This document shows positions 32,750-42,120 of a stretch of 64,000 bases of DNA, piece after piece. The translations under genes were made by a program, and so were the position numbers. The stretch's first letter is position 1. Every line of letters starts with the position of its first letter. The notes beneath the pieces are model-generated. The model was not told the DNA's origin. It did no database searches and saw only the letters and a list, made by a program, of their open reading frames with translations. Location of the stretch: NCBI GenBank assembly GCA_965221345.1, contig CBDCSD010000002.1, forward strand, positions 3,348,001 to 3,412,000, given 5' to 3'. This stretch comes from Bin5 sp965221345. GTDB lineage: Bacteria > Chloroflexota > Anaerolineae > Caldilineales > Caldilineaceae.

Positions 32750-33553
32750 TTATTGAGAACTGTTCAGTCTTAACGCACGTGAGGCAATATAGGTATCGGT
32801 ATAGTCCCCTGGCGGTTGATCCTCCCATCGATCTTCATAGAAGCCGGTCAATACGAAACCGGCATCGAGCTGACCGCCGATCTGCTCCGTAAGAGTGTGT
32901 CCAAATTCGAGAGCCTCGCCGGCAAGTATGTACTCTCTCTGCTCCGATTTGGAAATGCTGGTGAGATCTGAATACGGCAGCTTGTGTCGGACCTCCAGAA
33001 TACCCTCATCAATCTTTTGTTGATCGAAAAGAAAAAGTACCGGGTTGACAAAACCGGCCAGCAAGACCCCGCCAGGCTTCAGTACGCGCCCGCATTCCCT
33101 CCATACCGGGGATACCTCAGGGACGAACAGGTTGGAGCAAGGATGGACGATCGTGTCGAATTGCTGGTCCTCGAAGGCCTGCAGGTCGCGCATGTCTCCC
33201 TCAACCGTCAACAGATTCAGACCCTCGCGTTCGGCCACTAAACGATCCTGAGCCAGCTGCCGGGGAGAGTTGTCGAATACGGTCACTCGCGCGCCGGTAC
33301 TTTCGCCGGCGGCGGCCAGTATCGGCCCTTGTTGACCCCCGCCCGAGGCTAAACAGAGGATCTCCGCATTGCGAAAATCGGGGAACCACCCTCGCGGCAC
33401 CGCCTTTGTCGGCGTAAGGACAATCTCCCAGTCGCCGCGCCTTGCCGCCGCGATGGTCTCCTCACTGACGGGCACGGTCCATTTGCTCTTGCGCTCGACT
33501 GCCATATCCCACGCGTAACTGTTGTGGGACTGGACGTCCACAGATTCATCCAT
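32750..33553 (-). CDS. Class I SAM-dependent methyltransferase (UbiE-like)
   Basis: Methyltransferase of 267 residues; substrate unknown. SAM-binding motif I is EILCLASGGGQQGPILAAAG (about 64-83), motif II VTVFDNSPRQLAQDR with the ribose-binding Asp, then VEGDMRDLQAF and FDTIVHPCSNLFV, and the late LKPGGVLLAGFVNPVLF. The motif I Gly triplet is in an ASGGGQQG form common in this subgroup. Start at the ATG at 33553 lacks a clear ribosome site. A single-gene unit between the XdhC-like gene and the 65-aa gene. Confidence 0.88.
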   Translation of the reverse strand: MDESVDVQSHNSYAWDMAVERKSKWTVPVSEETIAAARRGDWEIVLTPTKAVPRGWFPDFRNAEILCLASGGGQQGPILAAAGESTGARVTVFDNSPRQLAQDRLVAEREGLNLLTVEGDMRDLQAFEDQQFDTIVHPCSNLFVPEVSPVWRECGRVLKPGGVLLAGFVNPVLFLFDQQKIDEGILEVRHKLPYSDLTSISKSEQREYILAGEALEFGHTLTEQIGGQLDAGFVLTGFYEDRWEDQPPGDYTDTYIASRALRLNSSQ

Positions 33554-33598
33554 CGGGTTCGCCTATCCAATTAGGGAGGTAGTGACAATAGGTTGTTT

Positions 33599-34480
33599 TC
33601 ACTTTCCCGGATTTGCTTGCGACCGCCTGTTCCCACTATTTCTCGAACTCTCCGCCGCACGAATTCTCCTCTGTGACCGCTCCCGCTGGATCTGCTCGCT
33701 CAAGCCGGGGAGCGAACCTTCCCGCAGGACGCAAATGATCTCGGCCATGATACAGACCGCAATCTCTGACGGCGTAATTGCGCCAATATCTATGCCGATT
33801 GGCGCCCTAACCCGGTCGAATTTCGACGCCGGAATGTTCTGCTCCCTTTCCAGCAATTCGAAAACCGCCCGGATGCGGCGGCGGCTTCCGATCATTCCCA
33901 AATAAGCAACCGGATCATCCAGTACCTCCAACAGGCAGTCGATGTCGTACTGGTGACCGCGCGTCACCAGCACGAGGTAAGTGTCGCTGTCGAATGCCTT
34001 TTTCCCCTGCCTGAGCTCCACTAGCGAGGGCCGAAACGGCCTTGCCACTACCCTATCAGCGGTTGGGAAGCGGGCAACATGGGCGAATTGGGGGCGATCA
34101 TCAATTACCGTTACCAGAAAGTCGCACGTCTTTGCAATTGAGGCCAGCGGCACGGCGATGTGACCGGCTCCGGCGATGATCAGATGGGGGGGCCGAGCCT
34201 GTACCTCGACAAACACGGAAAAACTGCCGCCCTCTAACTCATAGTGGAAGCGCTGGTGTTTCTTCCGCTCTACTGCGTCCCGGGCATCGTGCAGTACAGC
34301 GCTGTTCAGTTCGCCCAGTCCCAACTCACCCACAGGGCATCGGTCATGTTGGGGCCAAACCACCGCGTTTCGACCGACCGCTTGGGCATAAGCGCCTGCA
34401 CCGGCGGTGACCGTGACGAGCGCAACAGCTTCTCTCTTTTCAACCGCATCAATCAGTGTGCTGAGCAACTCTTTCTGCAT
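33599..34480 (-). CDS. XdhC/CoxI-family molybdenum-enzyme maturation protein
   Basis: XdhC-type proteins deliver and sulfurate the molybdenum cofactor for xanthine or CO dehydrogenases. This 293-residue member has a degenerate N-terminal XdhC domain (lacking the GSxPR loop) and an intact C-terminal Rossmann domain: LIIAGAGHIAVPLASIAKTC (about 116-135), VIDDRPQFAHVARFP, VLVTRGHQYD and YLGMIGSRRRI. The end is rich in Arg and Ser. A second gene at 35508 encodes only an N-terminal XdhC domain, so the two may work as a split pair. No molybdenum enzyme is in the window. Confidence 0.88.
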   Translation of the reverse strand: MQKELLSTLIDAVEKREAVALVTVTAGAGAYAQAVGRNAVVWPQHDRCPVGELGLGELNSAVLHDARDAVERKKHQRFHYELEGGSFSVFVEVQARPPHLIIAGAGHIAVPLASIAKTCDFLVTVIDDRPQFAHVARFPTADRVVARPFRPSLVELRQGKKAFDSDTYLVLVTRGHQYDIDCLLEVLDDPVAYLGMIGSRRRIRAVFELLEREQNIPASKFDRVRAPIGIDIGAITPSEIAVCIMAEIICVLREGSLPGLSEQIQRERSQRRIRAAESSRNSGNRRSQANPGK

Positions 34481-34562
34481 TTCTCACGTAACTTTCAATT
34501 GCGCCGGCCAGCGAAATTTCGGCAGATCTTCGGCCAGTTGCGAAAGGCGCTTCACATGGAGC

Positions 34563-34591
34563 TAGACACGCGCCAAACCAGATGCTAAAAT
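34563..34591 (+). promoter_or_regulatory. Sigma-70-type promoter for terC
   Basis: TAGACA (34563-34568) and TAAAAT (34586-34591) with a 17-base spacer, 87 bases before the terC ATG at 34679. Confidence 0.6.
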
Positions 34592-34678
34592 CCGTCACAT
34601 GCGCTACAGCAGAACTGCGTTTGCATTCGCCCAGCAGAACCTTGCCCATATCCAACATTGCAAGGGGCCAAAAACTGC

Positions 34679-35452
34679 ATGACGGACCTATTACAGCCCG
34701 AAAGTCTGGTTGCTCTTCTGACTCTCGTTCTGCTCGAAATTGTTCTAGGAATTGACAATGTAATTTTCATCGCCATCTTGAGCGGAAAGCTGCCCCACAA
34801 CCAGCAGGCCAAGGCCCGTTCAACTGGAATCGGGCTGGCCGTCATTGCCCGCATCGCGCTCCTGTTCAGCATCACCTGGATCATGCGGCTGACCCATCCC
34901 ATGTTTTCTCTCTTTAGCCATGGTTTCGCCGGCCGCGACTTGATCCTTCTTGTCGGAGGCCTGTTTCTGATCGGCAAGAGCACCTTCGAAATCCACGAAA
35001 GGCTGGAAGCGGCTGAACATGATGACAAGACCCGGGCGACAGCAACCTTCGTCTCCGTCATTGCTCAGATCATCCTCATCGACATAGTTTTTTCGCTGGA
35101 CTCGGTCATTACCGCCGTAGGAATCTCAGGCAACCTGTGGGTAATGGTCCCCGCAGTCCTTGTTGCGGCCGCGGTCATGCTGTTCTTTGCTGGACCGATC
35201 GCCGCCTTCGTCGAACGCCATCCGACGATGAAAATCCTGGCGCTGGCTTTCCTAATTCTGATTGGATTCCTGCTGGTACTGGAAGGTTGGCTCCACGAAG
35301 CGGTTGAGGAACTGCATCTGAAAAACTATGCCTATTTTGCCATGGCATTTTCGCTCGCCGTCGAAATGATAAACCTGCGAGTTCGAGAAAAGTCGCAGCC
35401 TGTTCATCTGCGCAGCCGCATATCAACCGGGCAGTCGGACCAAGACTCCTAG
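34679..35452 (+). CDS. TerC-family integral membrane protein
   Basis: Membrane protein of 257 residues, probably a manganese or other metal exporter or a protein supporting metal loading of exported enzymes. Start at the ATG at 34679, 12 bases after AAGGGG. Two TerC repeats are evident: LEIVLGIDNVIFIAILSGKL near the N-terminus and LIDIVFSLDSVITAVGISGN in the middle, each with acidic residues inside a membrane segment. About seven membrane segments. The cytoplasmic loop between repeats is Glu/Asp/Lys-rich (residues 118-135). It sits between two XdhC-type genes on the opposite strand. Confidence 0.93.
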   Translation: MTDLLQPESLVALLTLVLLEIVLGIDNVIFIAILSGKLPHNQQAKARSTGIGLAVIARIALLFSITWIMRLTHPMFSLFSHGFAGRDLILLVGGLFLIGKSTFEIHERLEAAEHDDKTRATATFVSVIAQIILIDIVFSLDSVITAVGISGNLWVMVPAVLVAAAVMLFFAGPIAAFVERHPTMKILALAFLILIGFLLVLEGWLHEAVEELHLKNYAYFAMAFSLAVEMINLRVREKSQPVHLRSRISTGQSDQDS

Positions 35453-35507
35453 GTCAGGACGGTGAAGGAGCGAACCTTTTGGTCTCCGTTCCCGCCGTCG
35501 CACTGGC

Positions 35508-35858
35508 TCAGTCCGCGACCCTTTCTTCATCTTCTGCCACTGCCCCTCCCCAGCGCTCGACGAACACATCCATTACGCCGCCGCAGACGCCCAAGCTGTC
35601 CATCGAAATGTCTTCGGTTAGATCGACGTGGACAGTGCGCGGAATCCCATCATGGATGACATCCAACCCGGCCCGGATCACATCCGCCTCACCACAGCCG
35701 CCGCCAACTGTTCCCACGTGCTGGCCCAATGGATGAATGAGCATCTTGGCGCCAACCTCCCTGGGCACAGAACCTTTGGCGTCGACTATTGTAGCGACTG
35801 CAACAGGCTGCTCGTCCGCTAACATCTCCTTCAAATAATGGTATAGCGTCGCGGTCAA
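35508..35858 (-). CDS. Stand-alone XdhC/CoxI N-terminal domain protein
   Basis: About 116 residues comprising only the N-terminal domain: VAVATIVDAKGSVPREVGAK carries the conserved GSxPRxxGA loop, and GTVGGGCGEADVIRAGLDVI the glycine-rich motif. It ends in an acidic tail (AVAEDEERVAD) with no Rossmann half. The start is uncertain: TTG at 35858 after GGGA is used here, GTG at 35900 is the in-frame alternative. Complements the gene at 33599, whose N-terminal domain is degenerate. Converges on terC with a 55-base gap. Confidence 0.8.
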   Translation of the reverse strand: MTATLYHYLKEMLADEQPVAVATIVDAKGSVPREVGAKMLIHPLGQHVGTVGGGCGEADVIRAGLDVIHDGIPRTVHVDLTEDISMDSLGVCGGVMDVFVERWGGAVAEDEERVAD

Positions 35859-36027
35859 TGTAGTCCCTTTCCTTCCAGCCGCTCTAACATGGCGGCGCAC
35901 TTTCTAAGGTGAATCCCAAGCGGCTCCAAGGCCCCTGTCGCCGGCTGACCCCTTAAGTTAGACGATTTCACCCGCCCTCAAGCGACAGGACAGCAGCCAA
36001 GCCCAAAGTCACCGCATTTCAATTTAC

Positions 36028-36702
36028 CTACTCAAAATCCGCCCGCAGCGATTCATACTCGGCGGGAACATCCATGTCCCTGCGCACGCAATCGCTGTCC
36101 ACCTCCACGTACACGATCTCTTTGCTGAATTCTCTCAGCAGATCTCGCAGTGTTTGCCCTGTCCCAAGTCTCAGTAGTTTGGAAAATGACCATTCCGGCA
36201 AGTAAACCGGATGTCCACGGCGGCGATTGTGGCTGGGAATCAAGACAGCGTCTGGCTCGGCTCGCGCACGGTCGATAATCTGCCGGATTACGCCGGCCGG
36301 AATGTGCGGCTGATCCCCCAAAGCCAGCAGCACCCCCTGTACTGGCAAACAGGCCTGACGCAACTCACCTATCCCAACCTGGAAAGACCGTAGCATTTCA
36401 TTGCGCTGATAGTCGTAATTGAAAAGAATCGCGGCGGGACCTCCAGCCAGGCAGTGAGCAATTTCAGCGCCGCGATGGCCAGTCACGACTTGTACCGGCG
36501 ACGCACCGCCGGCAACCAGCCCAGCCACGACAGACTCGATCACAGTCCCGCCACGCCAGGGTAGCAGCGGCTTGAAACGCCCCATTCTGCTGCTGAACCC
36601 GGCAGCAGCGACTACCGCCGCCACACCTTCCGATCGCGTCACTGGCCCAGTTTCGGACGTGACCGCCTGTTCCGCCGACTGGGCAGATTGAGGGCGCGAC
36701 AC
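36028..36702 (-). CDS. MobA-like molybdenum cofactor nucleotidyltransferase (MocA/CoxC type)
   Basis: Transfers CMP or GMP to molybdopterin. About 224 residues; start is uncertain: GTG at 36702 follows GGAGG by 11 bases, TTG at 36720 is possible. The nucleotide-binding motif VAAVVAAAGFSSRMGRFKPL lies near residues 27-46, followed by VVTGHRGAEI, NYDYQRNEMLRSFQVGI, LLALGDQPHIP with the metal-binding Asp, RRGHPVYLP and a C-terminal VDSDCVRRDMDVPAEY. It belongs with the nearby XdhC-type genes as maturation functions for a molybdenum hydroxylase encoded elsewhere. Confidence 0.88.
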   Translation of the reverse strand: MSRPQSAQSAEQAVTSETGPVTRSEGVAAVVAAAGFSSRMGRFKPLLPWRGGTVIESVVAGLVAGGASPVQVVTGHRGAEIAHCLAGGPAAILFNYDYQRNEMLRSFQVGIGELRQACLPVQGVLLALGDQPHIPAGVIRQIIDRARAEPDAVLIPSHNRRRGHPVYLPEWSFSKLLRLGTGQTLRDLLREFSKEIVYVEVDSDCVRRDMDVPAEYESLRADFE

Positions 36703-36789
36703 AGTCAGGTTAACCTCCAAAAAGATTGGACTATTAAACCATGCAAAGTCACGCGCATTGTCCCCGGCGAATGTTTTCCTCCGCTTGTT

Positions 36790-36798
36790 CAGTATACC
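36790..36798 (-). promoter_or_regulatory. Extended -10 promoter upstream of the MobA-like gene
   Basis: TGGTATACT on the minus strand (36798-36790) is a good extended -10, about 88 bases before the start codon. No good -35 was seen. Confidence 0.5.
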
Positions 36799-37150
36799 AC
36801 AAATCAGCGTGGAACCGCCCGGCCCTTAACTGAGAAAAACTCACCTCAGCTATTGCCCCAGTTTTCAAGGACTGCCCAACCAGGCAAAAGCAAAATGTCC
36901 GGATTCCGCATCGGACGTGTAGGCATCCAACTCGCGCTCCTGCTAGGGCCGCCCATCGGCGTCGAGGGCCAGAAAAGCTTTCAGCAATGAATCGACTGAA
37001 CTGCCCATATCCTCCATATCGCACGATACGCATCTGTGCCTGCCTGCCAAAACCATTATCCGCTTCTTCAAAAACATTTCTCGAGACCCCTTCCGCGCAT
37101 TGACCAGTCGATATAATCTTGGCGGGATTTCGCCCATCATCCGCATAGAG
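36799..37150. other. Intergenic region between divergent genes
   Basis: No gene recognised. A second TATAAT occurs at 37112-37117 (plus) but with a TTGACC only 6 bases ahead, too close to serve as its -35. Open frames on the minus strand here have no protein-like composition. Confidence 0.45.
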
Positions 37151-37159
37151 TGCTATAAT
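37151..37159 (+). promoter_or_regulatory. Extended -10 predicting a leaderless mRNA
   Basis: TGCTATAAT (extended -10) ends six bases before the ATG at 37166, which has no ribosome site. Transcription should begin at the start codon. Confidence 0.55.
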
Positions 37160-37165
37160 CTTTTT

Positions 37166-37921
37166 ATGCAGGATTCGGTTCACACCACGCCAAATGGTAA
37201 GTCTGAAAGGCGTCATTACGACTTAATGAAGGATCCGATCTACTATTTTACTTTCGGATTCTTCGCCATTCTCACAACGGCTCTGCCCGCCGTCTTGGGA
37301 CAACCGAACTTTTTGCCGATCGCGCAGGCAGTGGCCCTCACCCTCTTTCTGGCTGTTCCCCTCCGGAGGGGCCTGGTAGGCAAAGGGATTCTGGTGCTCT
37401 CCGTTTGGCTGGTCCTGCAAACCCTGGTGATGATCGTGGGAACTGCGCTTCTGCCCCCGGTGTTCGAGCGGGCAATCCATGACGGTTTTGCCTACCACCG
37501 CTCGCTGTTGGAGTGGTCTGTTACTGGACAGAACCTACCAGGCTGGCTGTTAAACAGCCCGGTGGCTCGTCTCGTTGAACTCTTCGGCGTCCTGCTGGGC
37601 AGTTTGCTTTCTGCCGGGCTTGTTGGTCTCTGGTTTCTCATGCGCGCGGTGAATCAATTTGCGTACGCGGTCGGACGTTTAGCCCCGGAAGGGCCGCCCG
37701 GTCTAATTCTGGGGCTGATGCCGTGGAGGCTGGCGATGATTGCAGGATATGCCGGCTTTGTCGTCATACTGGCTCAGCCCCTCTTGACCAACAGCTGGAG
37801 TCCTGCCTTTTACATTAAGAGGCAGCGTCGCCTGCTAACTGCATCCTTAACGCTCGTAGCCATTGGCCTTTTGCTTGAAATGACGCTACCAGGGCTCTGG
37901 CGCTCCATTTGGGTACTCTGA
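37166..37921 (+). CDS. Integral membrane protein of unknown function
   Basis: A 251-residue protein with a short hydrophilic N-terminus (about 25 residues) and six likely membrane segments, e.g. YYFTFGFFAILTTALPAVL, ILVLSVWLVLQTLVMIVGTA, LFGVLLGSLLSAGLVGLWFL and LTLVAIGLLLEMTLPGLW. An amphipathic ERAIHDGFAYHRSLLEWSV region lies between segments 3 and 4. No catalytic or transport signature was recognised. The ATG at 37166 is used because an extended -10 directly precedes it. It stands 256 bases before smc on the same strand, with no evident functional tie. Confidence 0.75.
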   Translation: MQDSVHTTPNGKSERRHYDLMKDPIYYFTFGFFAILTTALPAVLGQPNFLPIAQAVALTLFLAVPLRRGLVGKGILVLSVWLVLQTLVMIVGTALLPPVFERAIHDGFAYHRSLLEWSVTGQNLPGWLLNSPVARLVELFGVLLGSLLSAGLVGLWFLMRAVNQFAYAVGRLAPEGPPGLILGLMPWRLAMIAGYAGFVVILAQPLLTNSWSPAFYIKRQRRLLTASLTLVAIGLLLEMTLPGLWRSIWVL

Positions 37922-38177
37922 GCCGCCGGCAAGAAGTCAGGGAAGAGACTTGCTGTAACAGTTTCTTGGAATCAGGCCGGGTGCCAGCCAAAATTGTCAA
38001 TGGAAAACGTACCTCGCCGCGCTTCGCCATCATGCCAGGCCGTTGCGTCTCGTTATCGTCTGCCCCCTGCAATGCGCTGCACCACGTTGTAGTCAGCTCG
38101 CAAGTGGCGGCCCACCACGAATTGGCAAGTCCCGTGCAAGAAAGCGCCGGACCGTCCCTCTCTCGTCTCCAATTCTG

Positions 38178-41100
38178 ATGCTTCGAATAAAGCGGGTAAC
38201 CATAAAAGGATTTAAGACCTTCGCCCAGCAGACCGAGTTTGCTTTCGGCTCAGGCGTAACGGCTATCGTTGGGCCAAACGGTTGCGGCAAGAGCAATGTT
38301 GCCGATGCGATTCGTTGGTCTCTGGGCGAACAGAGCTTTGGACTACTGCGCTCGAAGAAAACTCTTGACGTCATATTTTCGGGCAGCGACAAACGTCCCA
38401 GGCAGGGAATGGCGACGGTAAGCCTCGTCTTGGACAACGATGACGGCGAACTCGGCATTGACTTCAGCGAAGTGGAGATCACGCGCAGAGCCTACCGGGA
38501 CGGCGAAAATGAATATCTCATAAACGGGCAGCGGGTACGACTGCAGGACATCACTCAACTCCTCGGGCCCAGTGGGCTGGGTAAGCGCGCCTATGCGGTG
38601 ATCGGCCAAGGACTGATTGATCGAGTACTTAGCCTCAGCCCGGAGGAAAGGCGGGCCCTTTTCGAAGAAGCCGCTGGCATCACCGGCTACCAGCAGAAAC
38701 GATCCGCGGCCATACGCCGGCTGGAGGCCACGCAGCTAAACCTCGACCGTGTACGGGATGTCCTTGGTGAACTTTCCCCCCGGCTAGCCAGTCTCAAACG
38801 GCAGGCAGAACGTACGCTCGAAAGGCGCCAGATCGAAACGGACTTGAAGGACCTGCTCCACATCTGGTATGGCTATCAGTGGCACCGCACTCTCACCGGT
38901 CTGGCAGAGGCCCGGCAAAAGACAGAGCGCGACCAGCATTCCACTCAGGTTCGCCGCCAACGATTGGACGCTATTCGCGCCAATCTCGACGACCTACGCG
39001 CCCGCCAGACCAGGTTGCGCGCCAACCAGAGCGAACAGAGTTCGATCAGCGACGCCCGCCAGCGCCAGACCGCTGAAGTGAGCCGCCGCCTCGCCGTGAC
39101 CCAGGAACGCCTCTATCAGATCGTTGCCCGCCACAAAGAGTTGAAAGACGAATACAGTGAGTTGCTCGAAGAAAAGAAGTCGGCTAAATCGCGGCTCGAG
39201 TCCATTCAGGCTGAGCTGGAAAAGGCCCTGCTCCGGCACAACTCTTGCCAGAACGCCGCTGATCTGTTGCAAAACCAACTGGCCGAACGGCAGAAACAAC
39301 ACGGTGCTTCCCTGATGCGCTGGCGCGAGGCGGAAACCGCATTGCGCAAAAAGGAAAACCATATCGCCGACCTGCGCAGCCGTCTGGAGCATCTGGTTGA
39401 ACGACGCAGTTCATTGAAGAAGAGAACTACCCTGCTCCGGGCAGAAGTTCACCAGCGCAATCAAGCCGCCTACCAGGCTGCAGCAACTTCAACCGCGATG
39501 GAGGCCGCCAGCGCCGATCGCGGCACAGAAATCGACATGGCCCAGGCACGAATCGCCGCACTTACAGATGCTATAGCTGCCGATAACATCGCCCTCCGCG
39601 ACGAGGAACAGTCAAGGAACAAAGTTCAGCGTGATATCGAACGAATACAGACCCGGCTCGAGCTTCTGCAAAGAATGCGCGGAGAAGGAACCGGGTACGC
39701 CAGTGGAGTTCGCTCCGTCTTGCTGGCGTCTCAACAAGGCAAGCTGGACGGAATCCTGGGCACGGTGGCTTCGCAAATCCATGTTCCTGCCCGCCTTGAA
39801 CGGGCCATAGAAGTTGTGCTGGGAGCGGCACTACAAAACGTCATCGTCAGTACGTGGCGTGACGCCCAAGGCGCCATCGAATACCTGAAGAGCGCAGGCG
39901 CCGGTCGCGCCACATTCCTACCCCTGAACCGGCTGCGGTCCAGCGGCCCCATCCCGGCGCCCAATCGCGACGGTGTTATCGGAAATGCCGCAAGATCCGT
40001 CCAGTACGACTCCGCAGTGGCTCCCGCAATCGAACATCTGTTGCAGCGAGTTTGGATCGCCGACGATCTGGCTGCGGCCCGCCATGCTCTGGACGCGCAT
40101 TCAGGACCGGCGAGGAATGGTCGCCGGCAGCCTGACCGCATGGACAGGAATGTCCGCCTGCCAACGGTTGTCACGCTGGATGGAGAACTCATTCGTCCTG
40201 GCGGTGCTGTAACCGGCGGTAACGACGGTCGTCGCCAACGCGATTCTGTGTTGGCTTGGGAAAGGGAAGCCCGCGAATTGCCGGCCGAATTGGACCGAGC
40301 CAAGGCACAGGAACAGCTGGCAGCCGAGAGAACGCAGGCTGGCCGCCAACATATCGAGGAGCAAAGGAAGACGCGCACCGAACTCGAGGTACAAAGGCAG
40401 GCCCTTCTTCGTGATGCTCAGCGGCGGCAGGCAGAGCTGGAGCAGACCAGGCTCCTCTCCGCCCAGACAAGGCAGGAAGCCGCCTGGCAGAAACAAATAC
40501 TCGAACAGACCCAACAGGACCTGGCAGAATTGGATTCCCAGGAAGAACAGCTGAAAGTGAACTTGGAAGGGACGGCCGATTCCCTGGAAGTTGCCCGGCA
40601 ACGGGCCAGTTTAGCCGGAGAGGCGGCGCAAGCCAACCCAGATGAACTGCTTCGCAACCTGGCCGACTTGCGCGCCAAGGATGCAGCAGCGCAGGAAAAC
40701 CTAAGCAGCCAGCGTGCACTCAAGGCGCAGCAGAGTGGAACTCTCGAACAGATCGACAGCCAGCTTCGGTCCAAGTCAGATCGACAGAATGGACTGCTCC
40801 AGGAGGCAGACCAACTGCGTAGAGACATCGGTCAGATTTCCTCCGAGGAGCGTGAATTGCATGCAGAATCGAACGAACTTCAGCGGAAGATCGCTGCGTT
40901 GGAAACTGATCTCAGGCAACTGGATGAGGAACAGGTGCAAGCAGAGGCCGAAGAACGAGCAGGGCAGCAACTACTGCTGCAGGATGAATCAGACTGGAAC
41001 GCTTCTCTGCTCGCGTTGCAGCGTACTGAAGATCGCTTGGAAAACCTTCGCCGCGAAATTCGCCAGGATTTTGGGCTGGCAGAAATGGAAGAAGCGGTCG

Positions 41101-41873
41101 GTTTGGCCTACCAACCCCCTTTACCTCTACAGGCCCTTGTCGCCCAACTGCCTGTCATCAAGGAGCTACCTGCCGGATTGAAGGATGACGTCAGGAAAAC
41201 ACGCGCACGCGTGCGGCGATTGAGCAACGTCAATCCGGAGGCGCCTCAGGAATATGAGGAAGCTGCCAGCCGCCATCGCTTTCTTAAGACCCAGTCGGAC
41301 GATCTCGACGAGGCGGCCGAGGACCTGCAACAGATCATCTGCGAATTGGACAAACGCATGGAGGGGGACTTGCGTCGCACGTTCGATGCCGTTTCCACCG
41401 AATTTGTAAATCTCTTCAAATTGCTTCTCCAGGGAGGAACGGCCAGAATTTCAATGACCGACCCGGAAGACATTCTCAATACCGGCGTCGACATCCTTGC
41501 CCGTCCGCCCGGAAAGCGTCCTCAAAGCCTGGACCTGCTCTCCGGCGGCGAGCGCTCTTTGACAGCATGCGCGCTGGTTCTTGCTATCCTCCGCGTCAGC
41601 CCGACTCCGTTCTGTGTCCTGGATGAAGTAGATGCTACCCTTGATGAGGCAAACGTGGACCGGCTACGATCCGCTTTGGAGATGTTGAGCGACCAGACTC
41701 AGTTCATCGTCATCACCCACAACCGCCGTACCCTGGAAATGGCCAACAGCATTTACGGCATTACCATGGGGGACGACGGTGTTAGTCGGGTAATTAGCCT
41801 GCGCCTGGAAAGTGGCGAGTTAAGTGTAGTTGAGGACAACAATGTTGAGCCTGCGTCCGCAATCGCGCTGTGA
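38178..41873 (+). CDS. smc: Chromosome segregation ATPase SMC
   Basis: Condensin core protein that organises and helps segregate the chromosome. It has 1231 residues from the ATG at 38178 (no clear ribosome site; earlier in-frame starts give non-homologous sequence). Walker A GPNGCGKSNVADAIRWSLGE is near residues 33-52. Two long coiled coils surround a hinge at about 515-675 (VVLGAALQNVIVSTWRDAQG, RATFLPL and GGAVTGG), and the C-terminal head has LSGGERSLTACALVLAIL (about 1120) and the Walker B FCVLDEVDATLDEANVDRLR (about 1144). Arg/Gln/Glu-rich arms, as expected. scpA and scpB are not in the window. Confidence 0.96.
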   Translation: MLRIKRVTIKGFKTFAQQTEFAFGSGVTAIVGPNGCGKSNVADAIRWSLGEQSFGLLRSKKTLDVIFSGSDKRPRQGMATVSLVLDNDDGELGIDFSEVEITRRAYRDGENEYLINGQRVRLQDITQLLGPSGLGKRAYAVIGQGLIDRVLSLSPEERRALFEEAAGITGYQQKRSAAIRRLEATQLNLDRVRDVLGELSPRLASLKRQAERTLERRQIETDLKDLLHIWYGYQWHRTLTGLAEARQKTERDQHSTQVRRQRLDAIRANLDDLRARQTRLRANQSEQSSISDARQRQTAEVSRRLAVTQERLYQIVARHKELKDEYSELLEEKKSAKSRLESIQAELEKALLRHNSCQNAADLLQNQLAERQKQHGASLMRWREAETALRKKENHIADLRSRLEHLVERRSSLKKRTTLLRAEVHQRNQAAYQAAATSTAMEAASADRGTEIDMAQARIAALTDAIAADNIALRDEEQSRNKVQRDIERIQTRLELLQRMRGEGTGYASGVRSVLLASQQGKLDGILGTVASQIHVPARLERAIEVVLGAALQNVIVSTWRDAQGAIEYLKSAGAGRATFLPLNRLRSSGPIPAPNRDGVIGNAARSVQYDSAVAPAIEHLLQRVWIADDLAAARHALDAHSGPARNGRRQPDRMDRNVRLPTVVTLDGELIRPGGAVTGGNDGRRQRDSVLAWEREARELPAELDRAKAQEQLAAERTQAGRQHIEEQRKTRTELEVQRQALLRDAQRRQAELEQTRLLSAQTRQEAAWQKQILEQTQQDLAELDSQEEQLKVNLEGTADSLEVARQRASLAGEAAQANPDELLRNLADLRAKDAAAQENLSSQRALKAQQSGTLEQIDSQLRSKSDRQNGLLQEADQLRRDIGQISSEERELHAESNELQRKIAALETDLRQLDEEQVQAEAEERAGQQLLLQDESDWNASLLALQRTEDRLENLRREIRQDFGLAEMEEAVGLAYQPPLPLQALVAQLPVIKELPAGLKDDVRKTRARVRRLSNVNPEAPQEYEEAASRHRFLKTQSDDLDEAAEDLQQIICELDKRMEGDLRRTFDAVSTEFVNLFKLLLQGGTARISMTDPEDILNTGVDILARPPGKRPQSLDLLSGGERSLTACALVLAILRVSPTPFCVLDEVDATLDEANVDRLRSALEMLSDQTQFIVITHNRRTLEMANSIYGITMGDDGVSRVISLRLESGELSVVEDNNVEPASAIAL

Positions 41874-42000
41874 CCCAGACAGTCTCCATGCCCCAATCCA
41901 GCGACGGGGTCTGGTGTCAGCCAGCTCCTTTCACCTGGACCGCACAGTTCTGCCCGGCCCGAAATACGAAGTGAATGAAGCGCAGCAAATGCCCTCCCAC

Positions 42001-42028
42001 TTGCCAGCCATAGCGGAAACAGTATAAT
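42001..42028 (+). promoter_or_regulatory. Promoter of the DUF4399-cytochrome gene
   Basis: TTGCCA (42001-42006) and TATAAT (42023-42028), spacer 16; predicted leader of about 86 bases before the ATG at 42121. Confidence 0.65.
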
Positions 42029-42120
42029 TCCCGTGTGGGTCACCACCTTTTGAAAAGCCGTCACCAGAAAATTGGCTGTAACAGAATGTACTACGGAAAA
42101 TACCTCGACGGAGCGTCTCA

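Noticed and set aside
37100..37117. TTGACC followed by TATAAT as a promoter
   Set aside because: Only six bases between the elements, too short for a sigma-70 promoter.
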